A stretch of 64,000 nucleotides of DNA. Origin: Sphingomonas sanguinis (lineage in GTDB: Bacteria > Pseudomonadota > Alphaproteobacteria > Sphingomonadales > Sphingomonadaceae). Below, piece by piece: positions 47,149 through 55,931 of the stretch. The notes under the pieces were generated by a model, which did not search any database, had not been told where the DNA came from, and was given only the letters and a program-made list of their open reading frames with translations. Position 1 is the stretch's first letter. Each line of letters starts with the position of its first letter. Position numbers and translations under genes: made by a program. The stretch spans positions 276,001 through 340,000 of the forward strand of contig NZ_CP079203.1 in the NCBI RefSeq assembly GCF_019297835.1, read 5' to 3'.

Positions 47149-47640
47149 ATGACCCAGGACGACGAAAAATGGATGCGCATGGCGATCGAGGTGGCGCGGT
47201 CGAAGGGCTCCGATCCCTCGACCTCGCCGCTGGGCTCGGTGATCGTGCTGGACGGGCGAGTCCTGTCCGCCGAGCGCAACCAGACCGAGGAACTCCCCGA
47301 TGCCACCGCCCATGCCGAGATGATGGCGATCCGCCGCGCCTGCGAAGGAGAGGGCGAACTCGAACTGCGCGGCGCCACGCTTTACTCGACGCTGCAACCC
47401 TGCGGCATGTGCACCATGGCGTCGATCTGGTCCAAGGTCGGGCGGGTCGTCTATGGCGCAGGCCGCGATGACGTCCACCCGATGTATTTCGAGGCACGGC
47501 ATGTCGACACGCTGGGCTTCATCGCCGATGCCTATCGCGACGACATCGTGATCGAGGGCGGCTGCCTGCGCGAGGAATGCGCCGCGCTCTATTACCCGCC
47601 CGACGCCGACCTGCCCGAGGACGAACAGGCCAACCTGTAG
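47149..47640 (+). CDS. Nucleoside deaminase (CDA/dCMP deaminase fold)
   Basis: 163 residues. Zinc/active-site motifs HAE (His55, Glu57) and PCGMC (Cys85, Cys88). Similar to guanine deaminase- or TadA-like single-domain enzymes; the C-terminal Asp/Glu-rich tail is unusual for TadA, and TadA's RNA-binding residues are not evident, so a free base or nucleoside substrate is more likely. Between the GH2 gene and a tRNA; probably its own unit. Confidence 0.88.
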   Translation: MTQDDEKWMRMAIEVARSKGSDPSTSPLGSVIVLDGRVLSAERNQTEELPDATAHAEMMAIRRACEGEGELELRGATLYSTLQPCGMCTMASIWSKVGRVVYGAGRDDVHPMYFEARHVDTLGFIADAYRDDIVIEGGCLREECAALYYPPDADLPEDEQANL

Positions 47641-47699
47641 AGCCTGCCGAATTAGCCCTTGCACCGCCACCCCCGCTTCCCCTAAGGGCAACCCCCTGT

Positions 47700-47777
<78 letters not shown>

Positions 47778-47801
47778 ATCCAAAGAACCGCGAAACGTCG
47801 T

Positions 47802-49931
47802 TCAGAACCGGAACCGCAGCTCGGCCAGCAGAGTGCGCGGTTCGCCGGGGAAGCTGCCGCTTTGTAGCGAGAAGCCGGAGGCGGCGTAGCGTTTGTCGAA
47901 CAGGTTGTCGACGCGTAGCAGCAGCTCCATGATCCCCAGGGACTTGGTGATCGACGCATCGAAGATCATGTAGGGCTGCACGGCTTGTCCGGACAGGCTG
48001 ACCCGGCTGGAAAGATATTCTCCGCCGAACCCGATCGCGGCGCCGATCGGGGCTATTTGATAGCGGGTCCAGAAACCGAGCTGGTGCCGGGGGGCGTTGG
48101 CGAAGCGGTTGCCGACCGCATTGGTCAGCGACTGGCCGGCGACCGTGCCGGTGATCCGCGTGTCGTTATAGGCGTAATTGGCGAGCAGTACCCAATTGGG
48201 CGTCAGATCGGTTGCCAGGTCGATCTCAAAGCCCTTGCTCGTCACCTCGCCGATGGGGCGGAGCTGATCCTGCCCGTTGACGGGGGCGAGGCTGGGGTCG
48301 ACCTGCAGCAGGTTGCGGCGGATGATCCGATAGATGGCGGCATTGGCCTGAAGCCGTCCGCCGAGCAGGACCGATTTCACCCCGCCCTCGATCTGCCCGC
48401 CCGTCACGGGGGCGAAGGGGCCGCCTGCATCGCTATTCTGGCTGGCGGCGCTTTGTGGCTCGAAACTCCCCGACCAGCTGGCGTAGAGCGACACGTCCGG
48501 CCGCGGCTTGACGATCGCTCCGGCGCGATAGGTGAAGCGCCCGTCGCCATAGGACGGGTTCGCCGCAATGCGCCCGGCGGTGCTGGTCGTCACCCCGTCA
48601 TCGAACCTGTCGTAGCGGACGCCGCCGACCAGCAGCAGGGCATCGGTGATGCTGATCTGATCTTGAAGATAGGCGCCCTTGCGCTTGCTGCGCGTGTCGG
48701 TCTTGGCGAAGGGCAGGGCGGCGACGCGCGCCACGTCGCGGCCCGTGACGGTATAGACCGGCTTGCTCAGGCTCAGCGGGGTGACGCCGGACCGGAGGAT
48801 GCGGGAGTTCAAGATGCTCGTCTCGTCATACCAGTCGGCGCCCAGCTGAAACTTATGGGCCAGCCCGAGCAGCCGGGCTTTTACCGTGGCGTTCGCCATG
48901 AAGGACAGGCCGTCCACGTCGCGGATCTGGTCGCGGAACTCGCGCGCGATCAGGTCGGAACTGCTGGGGACGAAGCCGCGTGCTTCATGATATTGCTGCG
49001 TTTCCCGGGCCTTGAAATAGCGCGCGCCCGCATCGAACGTCACCGCCTCGCCGATGCTGGTGGCATAGCGCGCCTGATAGGCCTGCGATTTCAGGTGGAG
49101 GAAGTCGGTCGGCTCGTTGGCGTTCCAGCGTATGTCGGCCAGGAAATTGCCGTCATTGTCGACCGGCACGCCGCGCAGCCGATTGCCGCGCAGGAAATTG
49201 TCGTAGATCGTGGCCTGGACGGTCAACTTGCCGCCCTCATTGGTACGGAACGACAGGCCGCCATCGCCGATCAGCGATTTGCTTTGCGTGTTGTAGCGGA
49301 ACGGCGACATCGCCTCGTAAAAGCCGCCCAGGCGATAGGCGACGACGCCGTCCGCATCGACCTTGCCCGTTGCCTGCGACGAGATCCCCGCGCGATCATA
49401 GGAGCCGAGCGTCGCGACCGTGCGCAGGCTGCTGATCTCGCTGGGCGTCTTCGAGACGTAGTTGATAATGCCGCCGGGCGAGCCGGGGCCGAAGAACAGG
49501 CCCGCCGGTCCCTTCAGCACTTCGACCCGACTGACAGTGAACAGCTGCGGCACGGAAAAGCCGATAAACGGATTGCCGCGCTGGCCGTCGTAGAAGGACT
49601 GGTCCTGCCGGAACCCGCGAAAGGTGATGCCAGCATAGCTGAAGGCGCTGACCCCGGAGATGTTGCGATAGATATCGGTCGCATCGCGAGCACCCTGATC
49701 GGTGAACAGCTCTTCGTTGATGACCTGCAACGCCTGCGGGATGTTGAGCGGATCTTCGGGGGCCTTGCCGACGGTCGTCGTGTCGACGCGGTAGAGATGC
49801 TGTGCCCGGCCGGTCACGATGATGTCGGCAGTCTGCACATCGCCCTCGACCGGATCGTTCGCCGTTTCCGCCATGGCGGGCGTACAGAGCATCATCGCCG
49901 CCAGACCGGCAGCATAGTTCAACGAATTCAC
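47802..49931 (-). CDS. TonB-dependent siderophore receptor (FhuA/FpvA-like)
   Basis: 709 residues from a GTG preceded by GGGG at six bases. Signal peptide (LNYAAGLAAMMLCTPAMA), TonB-box-like DIIVTG, plug typical of siderophore receptors (DPLNIPQALQVINEELFTDQ, YRNISGVSAFSYAGITFRGF, VEVLKGPAGLFFGPGSPGGIINYVSK), barrel ending TLLAELRFRF. Imports ferric siderophore across the outer membrane. Reading back to 50135 would add 68 Arg-rich residues that resemble no signal peptide. A Fur-like box lies just upstream. Confidence 0.93.
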   Translation of the reverse strand: MNSLNYAAGLAAMMLCTPAMAETANDPVEGDVQTADIIVTGRAQHLYRVDTTTVGKAPEDPLNIPQALQVINEELFTDQGARDATDIYRNISGVSAFSYAGITFRGFRQDQSFYDGQRGNPFIGFSVPQLFTVSRVEVLKGPAGLFFGPGSPGGIINYVSKTPSEISSLRTVATLGSYDRAGISSQATGKVDADGVVAYRLGGFYEAMSPFRYNTQSKSLIGDGGLSFRTNEGGKLTVQATIYDNFLRGNRLRGVPVDNDGNFLADIRWNANEPTDFLHLKSQAYQARYATSIGEAVTFDAGARYFKARETQQYHEARGFVPSSSDLIAREFRDQIRDVDGLSFMANATVKARLLGLAHKFQLGADWYDETSILNSRILRSGVTPLSLSKPVYTVTGRDVARVAALPFAKTDTRSKRKGAYLQDQISITDALLLVGGVRYDRFDDGVTTSTAGRIAANPSYGDGRFTYRAGAIVKPRPDVSLYASWSGSFEPQSAASQNSDAGGPFAPVTGGQIEGGVKSVLLGGRLQANAAIYRIIRRNLLQVDPSLAPVNGQDQLRPIGEVTSKGFEIDLATDLTPNWVLLANYAYNDTRITGTVAGQSLTNAVGNRFANAPRHQLGFWTRYQIAPIGAAIGFGGEYLSSRVSLSGQAVQPYMIFDASITKSLGIMELLLRVDNLFDKRYAASGFSLQSGSFPGEPRTLLAELRFRF

Positions 49932-49959
49932 GATCGACCCCTTAATGCTATTGGCTCGC

Positions 49960-49979
49960 AGTAACGAGAGTCGTTTGCA
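49960..49979 (-). promoter_or_regulatory. Fur-box-like palindrome upstream of the siderophore receptor
   Basis: AACGA-GAG-TCGTT at 49963-49975, within GTAACGAGAGTCGTTTGC, is a symmetric site 32 bases upstream of the GTG. It resembles Fur boxes (NAT-A/T-AT type) with C/G in place of the inner T/A. Iron regulation is thus likely. Otherwise 49932-50154 shows no gene. Confidence 0.45.
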
Positions 49980-50154
49980 GGCGCAACCCCGGAAGGGGAA
50001 CGCGGGGCGGTGCCGTGAGAAGCGATCGGCGTTTACGAGCTTTCTGTGACGTGGTCGGCGGCATAGGCCTGGGCGAAGGCGCGTGGTCCATCTGCGCTGT
50101 CGATACGGAACAGAACCGTCGCGCCTCATGCCCATGTATCTGGATTACAGCGGT

Positions 50155-50505
50155 TTATTTATGTGGGATTCCGCGACGGATGGAGTGGATCTCCTGCCGT
50201 TCGGCGTTCAGCGCCTGCGCGATGATCGCCAGTCCCTGGTCGAGGTCTTGACCCGTGCCGCACACGAAAATATCGATCGCGGCATAGCCCGTCTCGGGCC
50301 AGGAATGGATCGACATGTGCGATTCCGCCAGCATCGCGACGCCGGTGATGCCTTGTCCTTCGCCGAAGGGGTGCAGGTGCAGTCCGATCAGCGTCGCCCC
50401 GATGGCCAGAACGGCGGCGCGCAGCGTGTCCTCGATCAGCGCCGCATCGTCCAGCCCGCTACAGCCATAGAGGTCGGCGATCAGATGGGTCCCCGCCTGG
50501 TTCAT
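50155..50505 (-). CDS. speD: S-adenosylmethionine decarboxylase proenzyme
   Basis: 116 residues from MNQAGTHLIADLYGC. Self-cleavage site Glu61-Ser62 within LAESHMSIHSWPE, with His67 and Cys82 matching the catalytic residues of Thermotoga-type SpeD. Ser62 becomes the pyruvoyl cofactor. It supplies decarboxylated SAM, the aminopropyl donor for the spermidine synthase encoded two genes upstream. Last gene of the eight-gene operon; coupled to the FAD oxidoreductase by ATGA. Confidence 0.95.
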   Translation of the reverse strand: MNQAGTHLIADLYGCSGLDDAALIEDTLRAAVLAIGATLIGLHLHPFGEGQGITGVAMLAESHMSIHSWPETGYAAIDIFVCGTGQDLDQGLAIIAQALNAERQEIHSIRRGIPHK

Positions 50506-52076
50506 GCCCGGCCGCCTTGCAGCCATGCCAGCGCCTGTTCGGCGGCGACCGCGCCATGGTGATGCGCTTCCTCGAAGATCGAGATGCCGCTGAGGTCGGA
50601 ATGGGCGAAGAACAGGGGCGGTCGCGGCTCGGCGGCCTTCGTGCGCGCTTCACCCCAGACGAAGCCGGGTTCGGGCCGGATCATGGCATGTCCCCAGCGC
50701 CAGAGGTCGATCCGCCGGATGGCGCCGTCCAGGTCGGGATTGGTCGCCAGCAGGTCGTCACGCACGAACCTCTGCCACTCGGCCAACGAGCGTTCCAGCA
50801 TCAGCCGCCGGGCGGAGGCCGGTGCCATTTTCGATAGCGGCATATACCAAGTCAGGACGGTCGGCCCCGGCGCCGTGTCCAGCGACTGGTGGTTCGCCAC
50901 GACATAGCCGAGAGACTCGCTGGTCGCCGAGACATTGTCCCATGCCAGATCGAAGCCGGGACCACCCGGCGGTCGGTCGACGGTGACATTGGCCACCACC
51001 CACGGCGCGTATCGGAAACCGGTCGCGTCGACCCCATCCACCAGACGCGCCGTCACGAAGCGCGGCGTCGCCAGGATCGCGGCTCTCGCGTGCCAACGGG
51101 TCGAATGTCCGCTCGCTACGTCGTAACTGTCGACCACGACCCCATCGCCTTCGCGCGCCACCCGCCAGACGATCCGCCCGGTGTCGATCGAACTGCGAAC
51201 GCGCGCGGCCATGGCGCGGGTCAGATGAGCGTTGCCATCGGGCCAGGTCAGCACCAGTTCGCCGTCGACATCGGCGGCGGCCCCACGCCGTCCCGCAAAA
51301 TAGTGGATGCCCGCCCAGGCCGATACCTGATCCGGCTCGGTGCCGTAATCGTCGCGACAGGCATAGCGGACATGCGCGCGCAGCACGGGCGAACGCCATC
51401 CCTGCCGGTCCAGCCACTCGGTCATGCTGATCCGGTCGAGCGCCCGCAGATCCGCCGCTGATGAGCTGAGCGCGATCGGAATGGCAAAGGCGGGCTTGCC
51501 GTCGTCGCGGCGATCGCGAAACGCCTTCATCGCGGCGAAAAAGGCGGTGAGGTCGTGGCGATCCCGCTCGCCCAGCGCGACGCGCGGCACCAACCCCTCC
51601 TGCCAGCGACCGAGACGGAGCAGCCGCTCCTCGGGGTTGGAGACGACCTGATAGGGATCGAACAGGGGCTTTCCGCCCTGCCAGCCGGTGATGATGCCAA
51701 GCCGTTCGAGCAGCGCGATGATGCGCGTCGCTTCCGGGTTCGGAATGGGCAGATAATGTGCACCGAGCGGATAGGCGGAGACGGCATTGCGTCCGCCCCG
51801 CGCATTGCCGCCGGTCGAGTCCTCCAATTCGAGAAGACGAAAGCCGATCCCGGCATCGGCCAGCGCCCAGGCCGCCGACAGCCCTGCGACGCCACCGCCG
51901 ACGATCACGACATCGGTGCGCCGCTCCTCGGACGGCTTCGGAAAGCCGCCGTCGCGCAATCGGTGTCCGCGCGTCATATCCGTCCCGCCGAGCGTCCCCG
52001 GCATGGCCGGATGCGAACAGCCGTCGAGCAGACCGGCCGCGGCGCCCGCGATCAGGGTGCGGCGGGTCAGCCTCAT
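50502..52076 (-). CDS. Tat/lipoprotein-like FAD-dependent amine oxidase
   Basis: 524 residues. N-terminus MRLTRRTLIAGAAAGLLDGC carries a twin-arginine-like motif and a possible lipobox Cys20, suggesting export as a folded, membrane-tethered protein. FAD dinucleotide fold VVIVGGGVAGLSAAWALADAG (in parts VVIVGGGVAG, LSAAWA), then GGNARGG and C-terminal amine-oxidase segment ISIFEEAHHHGAVAAEQAL. Probably oxidises a polyamine or related amine, consistent with SpeE and SpeD on either side. ATGA overlaps at both ends. Confidence 0.88.
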   Translation of the reverse strand: MRLTRRTLIAGAAAGLLDGCSHPAMPGTLGGTDMTRGHRLRDGGFPKPSEERRTDVVIVGGGVAGLSAAWALADAGIGFRLLELEDSTGGNARGGRNAVSAYPLGAHYLPIPNPEATRIIALLERLGIITGWQGGKPLFDPYQVVSNPEERLLRLGRWQEGLVPRVALGERDRHDLTAFFAAMKAFRDRRDDGKPAFAIPIALSSSAADLRALDRISMTEWLDRQGWRSPVLRAHVRYACRDDYGTEPDQVSAWAGIHYFAGRRGAAADVDGELVLTWPDGNAHLTRAMAARVRSSIDTGRIVWRVAREGDGVVVDSYDVASGHSTRWHARAAILATPRFVTARLVDGVDATGFRYAPWVVANVTVDRPPGGPGFDLAWDNVSATSESLGYVVANHQSLDTAPGPTVLTWYMPLSKMAPASARRLMLERSLAEWQRFVRDDLLATNPDLDGAIRRIDLWRWGHAMIRPEPGFVWGEARTKAAEPRPPLFFAHSDLSGISIFEEAHHHGAVAAEQALAWLQGGRA

Positions 52077-53602
52077 CCCTCTACCTTCGCCCATTCTTCC
52101 TCGAAGCGGCGGACCAGCACCTGATTGTCGAGCCGGTTCACGCTGACCGGCCGCCGTGCCATGTCGCGCGGAAAGGCAAAGGCCAGCCGCTCGGTCACCG
52201 GATCGAGGAAGCGCAGACCGCCGGGCAGCCGACCCTGGGCGGGGAGGGGGCCTATACCGGCCAGCACGAAGCCCCACTCGCCGAAACTCGGCACATAGAC
52301 ATGATAGCCGCGCGTTGTGAAACCCGCCGCCTCCATCGTCGTCGCCACCGTCCAGAAGGCGTTGGGGGCGATCAGCGGCGACGTGCTCTGGACGCTCACG
52401 ACCGCGCCGGGGGCCAGTCCGCGCGCCAGCTCGCGATAGAGGCTGACGGTATAGAGTTTGCCCAGCGAGAAATTGGTGGGGTCGGGGAAATCGACGATCG
52501 CCGCATCGAAACGCCGCCGGTTGCCGCGTAGCCAGCTGAACGCGTCGGCATTGACGACATGCACCTTGGGCGAGGTGAAGGCATGGGCGTTCAGCGCCGA
52601 CAGCATGGGGCTGTTGCGGAACAGCGCCGTCATGGCGGGATCGAGGTCGACGAGGGTGACCGATCGCACAGCGGGATATTTCAGGATTTCGCGCACCGCC
52701 AGCCCGTCGCCGCCGCCCAGTACCAGCACGTCGCGCGGGGTCGCGACACGGCTCAGCGCCGGATGTACCAGCGCCTCGTGATAGCGATACTCGTCGCGCG
52801 ACGAGAATTGCAGGTTGCCGCTCAGGAACAGGCGCAGGTCGTCGCGTCGCTTGGTCACGACGATCCGCTGATAGGGGGTGGAGGCGGCATAGATGATCGG
52901 GTCGCCATAGGCGGCGATCTCGGCGGTGCGTTGCAGCCTCTCCGACCAGATAAGACCGGCGAGCAGCCCGACCGCAACGGCGATCGCGACCATCAGCTCG
53001 CCGCGCAGCCTGCGGCCCGGCAGACGCAGGATCAGCGCGATGGCGACCGCGACGTTGAACAGTCCGAACAGGAATCCGGTGCGGATCAGCCCCAGCTTCG
53101 GCACCAGCAGCAACGGGAACAGCAGCGACGCGGCCAGCGCGCCGACATAGTCGAAGGTGAGAACGCGCGAGACGAGGTCGCCGAACTCCAGCCGGTCCTT
53201 CAGGATCCGCATGAGCAGCGGGATTTCCAGCCCGACCAGCGTCCCGATTGCGACGACGATGCCGTATAGGGGCAGGCGAAAATCCGCCACCCGGTCGAAC
53301 AACAGGAAGAGCAGGGCCGCCGAGGTCCCGCCGATCACCGCAACCAGTATCTCGACCCGGACGAACACCGCCAACTCGTCGCGACGGACATAGCGCGAGC
53401 ACCAGGACCCGATGCCCATCGCAAACAGATAGGTGCCGATGACCGTCGAAAACTGCGTGACGCTGTCGCCGAGCAGGTAGCTCGCCAGCGTTCCCGCCAA
53501 GAGTTCATAGACGAGGCCGCAGGTCGCGACCACGAACGCGGACAGCAACAGGGCCGCATCCGCGCGCGGTGGCGGCGCGCCGGTCGGCATGGGACTGGAC
53601 AT
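52073..53602 (-). CDS. Membrane-embedded spermidine synthase-like aminopropyltransferase
   Basis: 509 residues. N-terminal part (20-220) has about seven membrane helices (AALLLSAFVVATCGLVYELL, FSTVIGTYLFAMGIGSW, etc.). C-terminal part is a SpeE-type methyltransferase-fold domain: QFSSRDEYRYHEALVHPAL, GGGDG (296-300), VTLVDLDPAM, VDFPDP. It moves an aminopropyl group from decarboxylated SAM to a diamine or related acceptor, at the inner membrane. Transcribed with speD and an amine oxidase. Confidence 0.93.
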   Translation of the reverse strand: MSSPMPTGAPPPRADAALLLSAFVVATCGLVYELLAGTLASYLLGDSVTQFSTVIGTYLFAMGIGSWCSRYVRRDELAVFVRVEILVAVIGGTSAALLFLLFDRVADFRLPLYGIVVAIGTLVGLEIPLLMRILKDRLEFGDLVSRVLTFDYVGALAASLLFPLLLVPKLGLIRTGFLFGLFNVAVAIALILRLPGRRLRGELMVAIAVAVGLLAGLIWSERLQRTAEIAAYGDPIIYAASTPYQRIVVTKRRDDLRLFLSGNLQFSSRDEYRYHEALVHPALSRVATPRDVLVLGGGDGLAVREILKYPAVRSVTLVDLDPAMTALFRNSPMLSALNAHAFTSPKVHVVNADAFSWLRGNRRRFDAAIVDFPDPTNFSLGKLYTVSLYRELARGLAPGAVVSVQSTSPLIAPNAFWTVATTMEAAGFTTRGYHVYVPSFGEWGFVLAGIGPLPAQGRLPGGLRFLDPVTERLAFAFPRDMARRPVSVNRLDNQVLVRRFEEEWAKVEG

Positions 53603-53606
53603 GCGA

Positions 53607-53828
53607 TCAGCCGTGGATCGCGGCGCCGATGATGATCGCGATGGCGATGGCGATCGCGCCGCCGAAGATCGCGACCGCCTGGTTACCGCGACAAATCTCG
53701 CCCCAGAGATCGGCCGGGGTCAGCCGGTCCCAGATCCAGAAACCGACCGCGAAGATGAGGATGCCCAGCCCGGCATAGAGCAGGGTCGCGAGCAGCACGG
53801 TGGTGGACAGCATTCCTTGCTCCATCAT
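53607..53828 (-). CDS. DUF350 small membrane protein
   Basis: 73 residues, two membrane helices (TTVLLATLLYAGLGILIFAVGFWIW in parts; AVAIFGGAIAIAIAIIIGAAI) with LTPADLWGEICRGNQAVA between, typical of DUF350. E. coli YjfL has two such units and is encoded next to the polyamine-linked YjfC; here it has one and sits 4 bases before a spermidine synthase. Overlaps the preceding small gene by 4 bases (ATGA). Function unknown. Confidence 0.88.
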   Translation of the reverse strand: MMEQGMLSTTVLLATLLYAGLGILIFAVGFWIWDRLTPADLWGEICRGNQAVAIFGGAIAIAIAIIIGAAIHG

Positions 53829-53986
53829 TTGTGGGTGGGACCATGAGCGCCACGAACGCCGCCTCCGCCATGGGACGTGCCCGTTCCGCTCTCGGCGAAG
53901 GGCGAATAGCCGCGCATCGTGGCGAGGGCGAACAGCGCCACGACGGCCAAGCAGAACAGCGCATAGAGGATCGTTGCGAGGCGCAT
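53825..53986 (-). CDS. 53-residue single-pass membrane protein
   Basis: MRLATILYALFCLAVVALFALATM is one membrane helix, followed by a Gly/His/Ser-rich tail (SGTGTSHGGGGVRGAHGPTH) with three His. Its start overlaps the DUF4178 stop (TGATG) and its stop overlaps the DUF350 start (ATGA), so it is a true coupled member of the operon. No recognised family; the His tail might bind metal (inference). Confidence 0.78.
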   Translation of the reverse strand: MRLATILYALFCLAVVALFALATMRGYSPFAESGTGTSHGGGGVRGAHGPTHK

Positions 53987-55251
53987 CAATCGTCGTCCCT
54001 GACAGGCGCGAGCCGCCGATGTTCGAACCGGAGGTGACGGATCGCCAGCAGCACCGGCCAAAGCGCCAGCGCGAGGATGGCGAGGACCATCGGCCCGACG
54101 AAGCTGCCCCCAGTCGCCAGCCTCAGCGTGACGGGGACCACCTGACCCGTTGCAGGCGGCGCCTGCGCCCCCGTCCAGCCATGGAAGGATGCCTCGACCA
54201 CCAGATCATAGGTGCCGCCCGGAACGCTGGCGAAGGCGATGTTGGGAGAGCGATCGCCTTCCGACCAGCTGCCGTCGGAGTCGCTGCCGCTATAGCGTTC
54301 GGCCAGTGCATAAGCGTCGAAACGGCGCTGCGTGTTGCGGCCGACCAGTGCGTAATCCAGATCGACCCAGCCATTATCGAGCTCACGCGCCTCTGCCGCG
54401 ATCGTCACCCGATTATAGGGCGCGGGCAGCGACACCTGGGCTACAACGCGTTCGATCGGGGCCGCGTCCACCGTCAGCGCGAAGGTATCGGTCAGCAGCG
54501 TCCGCCGCGCCGGACCTAGGGCCACCAGGACGGCAATCAGCGCCAGCATCGCGGCGGCGAAGACGACACCCGCCTCGCGGAGCGGTCGCATATGGGGCGA
54601 GGGCTCGTGCGGCGACGGGGTGCCGTGGGATGGCCGCGCTCGCTGCTCGATACCGAACGCCTTCTCCGCTTCACCCATGTCGAGCAACGTCAGCAGCGTC
54701 CAGGTTCGCTCATGCTCGTTCTGCTCGCATGTCAGCATCGCGCCGGGGCGGACATGGTCGCTCGCCTTGACCCGTTCGCCCATCGCGACACGCCAATAGA
54801 ACTCGCCAACGACGAAGTTCACCGACGCATCATAGGCCGCGCCGAAATTGTGATAGCCCAGGCCATCGAGCGTGCAGCCCTTGAATGCCCAATCCGGCGT
54901 GCGATCGACGACCTGCCCCAGGCTGAAGCAGCGACCATCGTCGACCAGAAAGCGATAACCGGCATAGGGATTGAACAGCAGATATTCCTGCCATCCCGCA
55001 TATCCGTCGGTCCGCTCCAGATAGCCGATGACCTCCCACGTCTCGCCCCGCAGGGTCCCTCGGGTTCCGAGGGGGATCTGGGGGCGGAGCATCGCCCGAT
55101 GGGCGGCGGCGATGACCCGGACATCGTCGCGCGTGGTGTCCAGCGTCGCGCCGCAATGCTCGCAGATCAGCGACACCGTCAGGCCGCCCGCGCGTAGCGC
55201 GATCGTCCCGCCGCATTGCGGGCAGATAAGGGCGCGAACGGTGTCGGTCAT
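53986..55251 (-). CDS. DUF4178 protein with zinc ribbon and membrane helices
   Basis: 421 residues. N-terminal zinc ribbon CPQCGG...CEHCGA, then a DUF4178 domain (LGTRGTLRGETWEVIGYLER, WQEYLLFNPYAGYRFLVDDG), a linker, a membrane helix (about 235-252, AGVVFAAAMLALIAVLVALG), a beta-rich periplasmic part and a second helix near the end (VGPMVLAILALALWPVLLAI). GAGGA eight bases upstream supports this start over 55272. Role unknown; similar in plan to B. subtilis YdjG-like stress proteins. Confidence 0.85.
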   Translation of the reverse strand: MTDTVRALICPQCGGTIALRAGGLTVSLICEHCGATLDTTRDDVRVIAAAHRAMLRPQIPLGTRGTLRGETWEVIGYLERTDGYAGWQEYLLFNPYAGYRFLVDDGRCFSLGQVVDRTPDWAFKGCTLDGLGYHNFGAAYDASVNFVVGEFYWRVAMGERVKASDHVRPGAMLTCEQNEHERTWTLLTLLDMGEAEKAFGIEQRARPSHGTPSPHEPSPHMRPLREAGVVFAAAMLALIAVLVALGPARRTLLTDTFALTVDAAPIERVVAQVSLPAPYNRVTIAAEARELDNGWVDLDYALVGRNTQRRFDAYALAERYSGSDSDGSWSEGDRSPNIAFASVPGGTYDLVVEASFHGWTGAQAPPATGQVVPVTLRLATGGSFVGPMVLAILALALWPVLLAIRHLRFEHRRLAPVRDDD

Positions 55252-55261
55252 CGACGCGTCC

Positions 55262-55930
55262 TCATGCCGCATAGTCGGGCATCGGCCAGCCGTCGAACCG
55301 GCGCAGCCCCGTGGCCGCGATATCGGCCAGGGTCACGTATCGGCCCGTAAAGAGGCTGGTTCCCACGCCATCCCGCTGGATGCTGGCGCAGCGGCCGCCG
55401 CCGCCCGTCAGGTCGATGCTCAGTGCCTGGCCGCCGCTCGGCAATGGGGTCGGCAATTCGCCTTCGCTGGCGACGCATTCGACGTGGCGGACATCCGTGA
55501 CCCGGTAATTGGCGCCCGCAATCTGCGCCTGCTCCCCGATCGACGGCGTGCCGCCCGCCGCGATCTTCCGCCAGACACTCGCCAGCTTGGCGTCCTCTCC
55601 GGCGGCGGCGAGCAGCATATAGCGGCCCATCGCCTCGCCGAGCCACCAAAAGCCGCCCGTATCGACGGCAGCATACCATTCGTTCCACGCACCGTCCGTC
55701 CAGCGCCAGCGCACCCGCCCGACCAGTTCGAAGCGATGGCCGTCGAAATGCCCCCGCGCGCCCAGTTGCAACGGGCTGACGTCGTCGGGCACCGCCGCGA
55801 CCTGGCCGACACGGCGCAGCGCTTCGCCATCCCGGACCAGCAGGCTTCGGCAATAGTCGCAAACCCGGCTCGGCAGCGCGGAACGGAACGCGACCGGCGC
55901 ACCGCATTGGGGACAGGCAGGCTGGTCCAT
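55262..55930 (-). CDS. Soluble DUF4178 protein with zinc ribbon
   Basis: 222 residues. Zinc ribbon CPQCGA...CDYCRS at the N-terminus, then DUF4178 (LGARGHFDGHRFELVGRVRW, WNEWYAAVDTGGFWWLGEAMG) and a C-terminal beta domain (YRVTDVRHVECVASEGELP). No membrane helix. One base after the SPFH gene and 10 bases before the second DUF4178 gene. The pair may act as a soluble and a membrane-bound form of one module. Confidence 0.85.
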   Translation of the reverse strand: MDQPACPQCGAPVAFRSALPSRVCDYCRSLLVRDGEALRRVGQVAAVPDDVSPLQLGARGHFDGHRFELVGRVRWRWTDGAWNEWYAAVDTGGFWWLGEAMGRYMLLAAAGEDAKLASVWRKIAAGGTPSIGEQAQIAGANYRVTDVRHVECVASEGELPTPLPSGGQALSIDLTGGGGRCASIQRDGVGTSLFTGRYVTLADIAATGLRRFDGWPMPDYAA

Positions 55931-55931
55931 G

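Noticed and set aside
49932..50135. N-terminal extension of the siderophore receptor
   Set aside because: The 68 extra residues are Arg-rich and not signal-like; the GTG at 49931 has a ribosome site and is followed by a proper signal peptide, and the Fur-like box would otherwise be inside the gene.
52077..53402. Upstream extension of the amine oxidase frame
   Set aside because: It lies over the spermidine synthase gene and is a shadow; the real start is the Tat-like MRLTRRTL at 52076.
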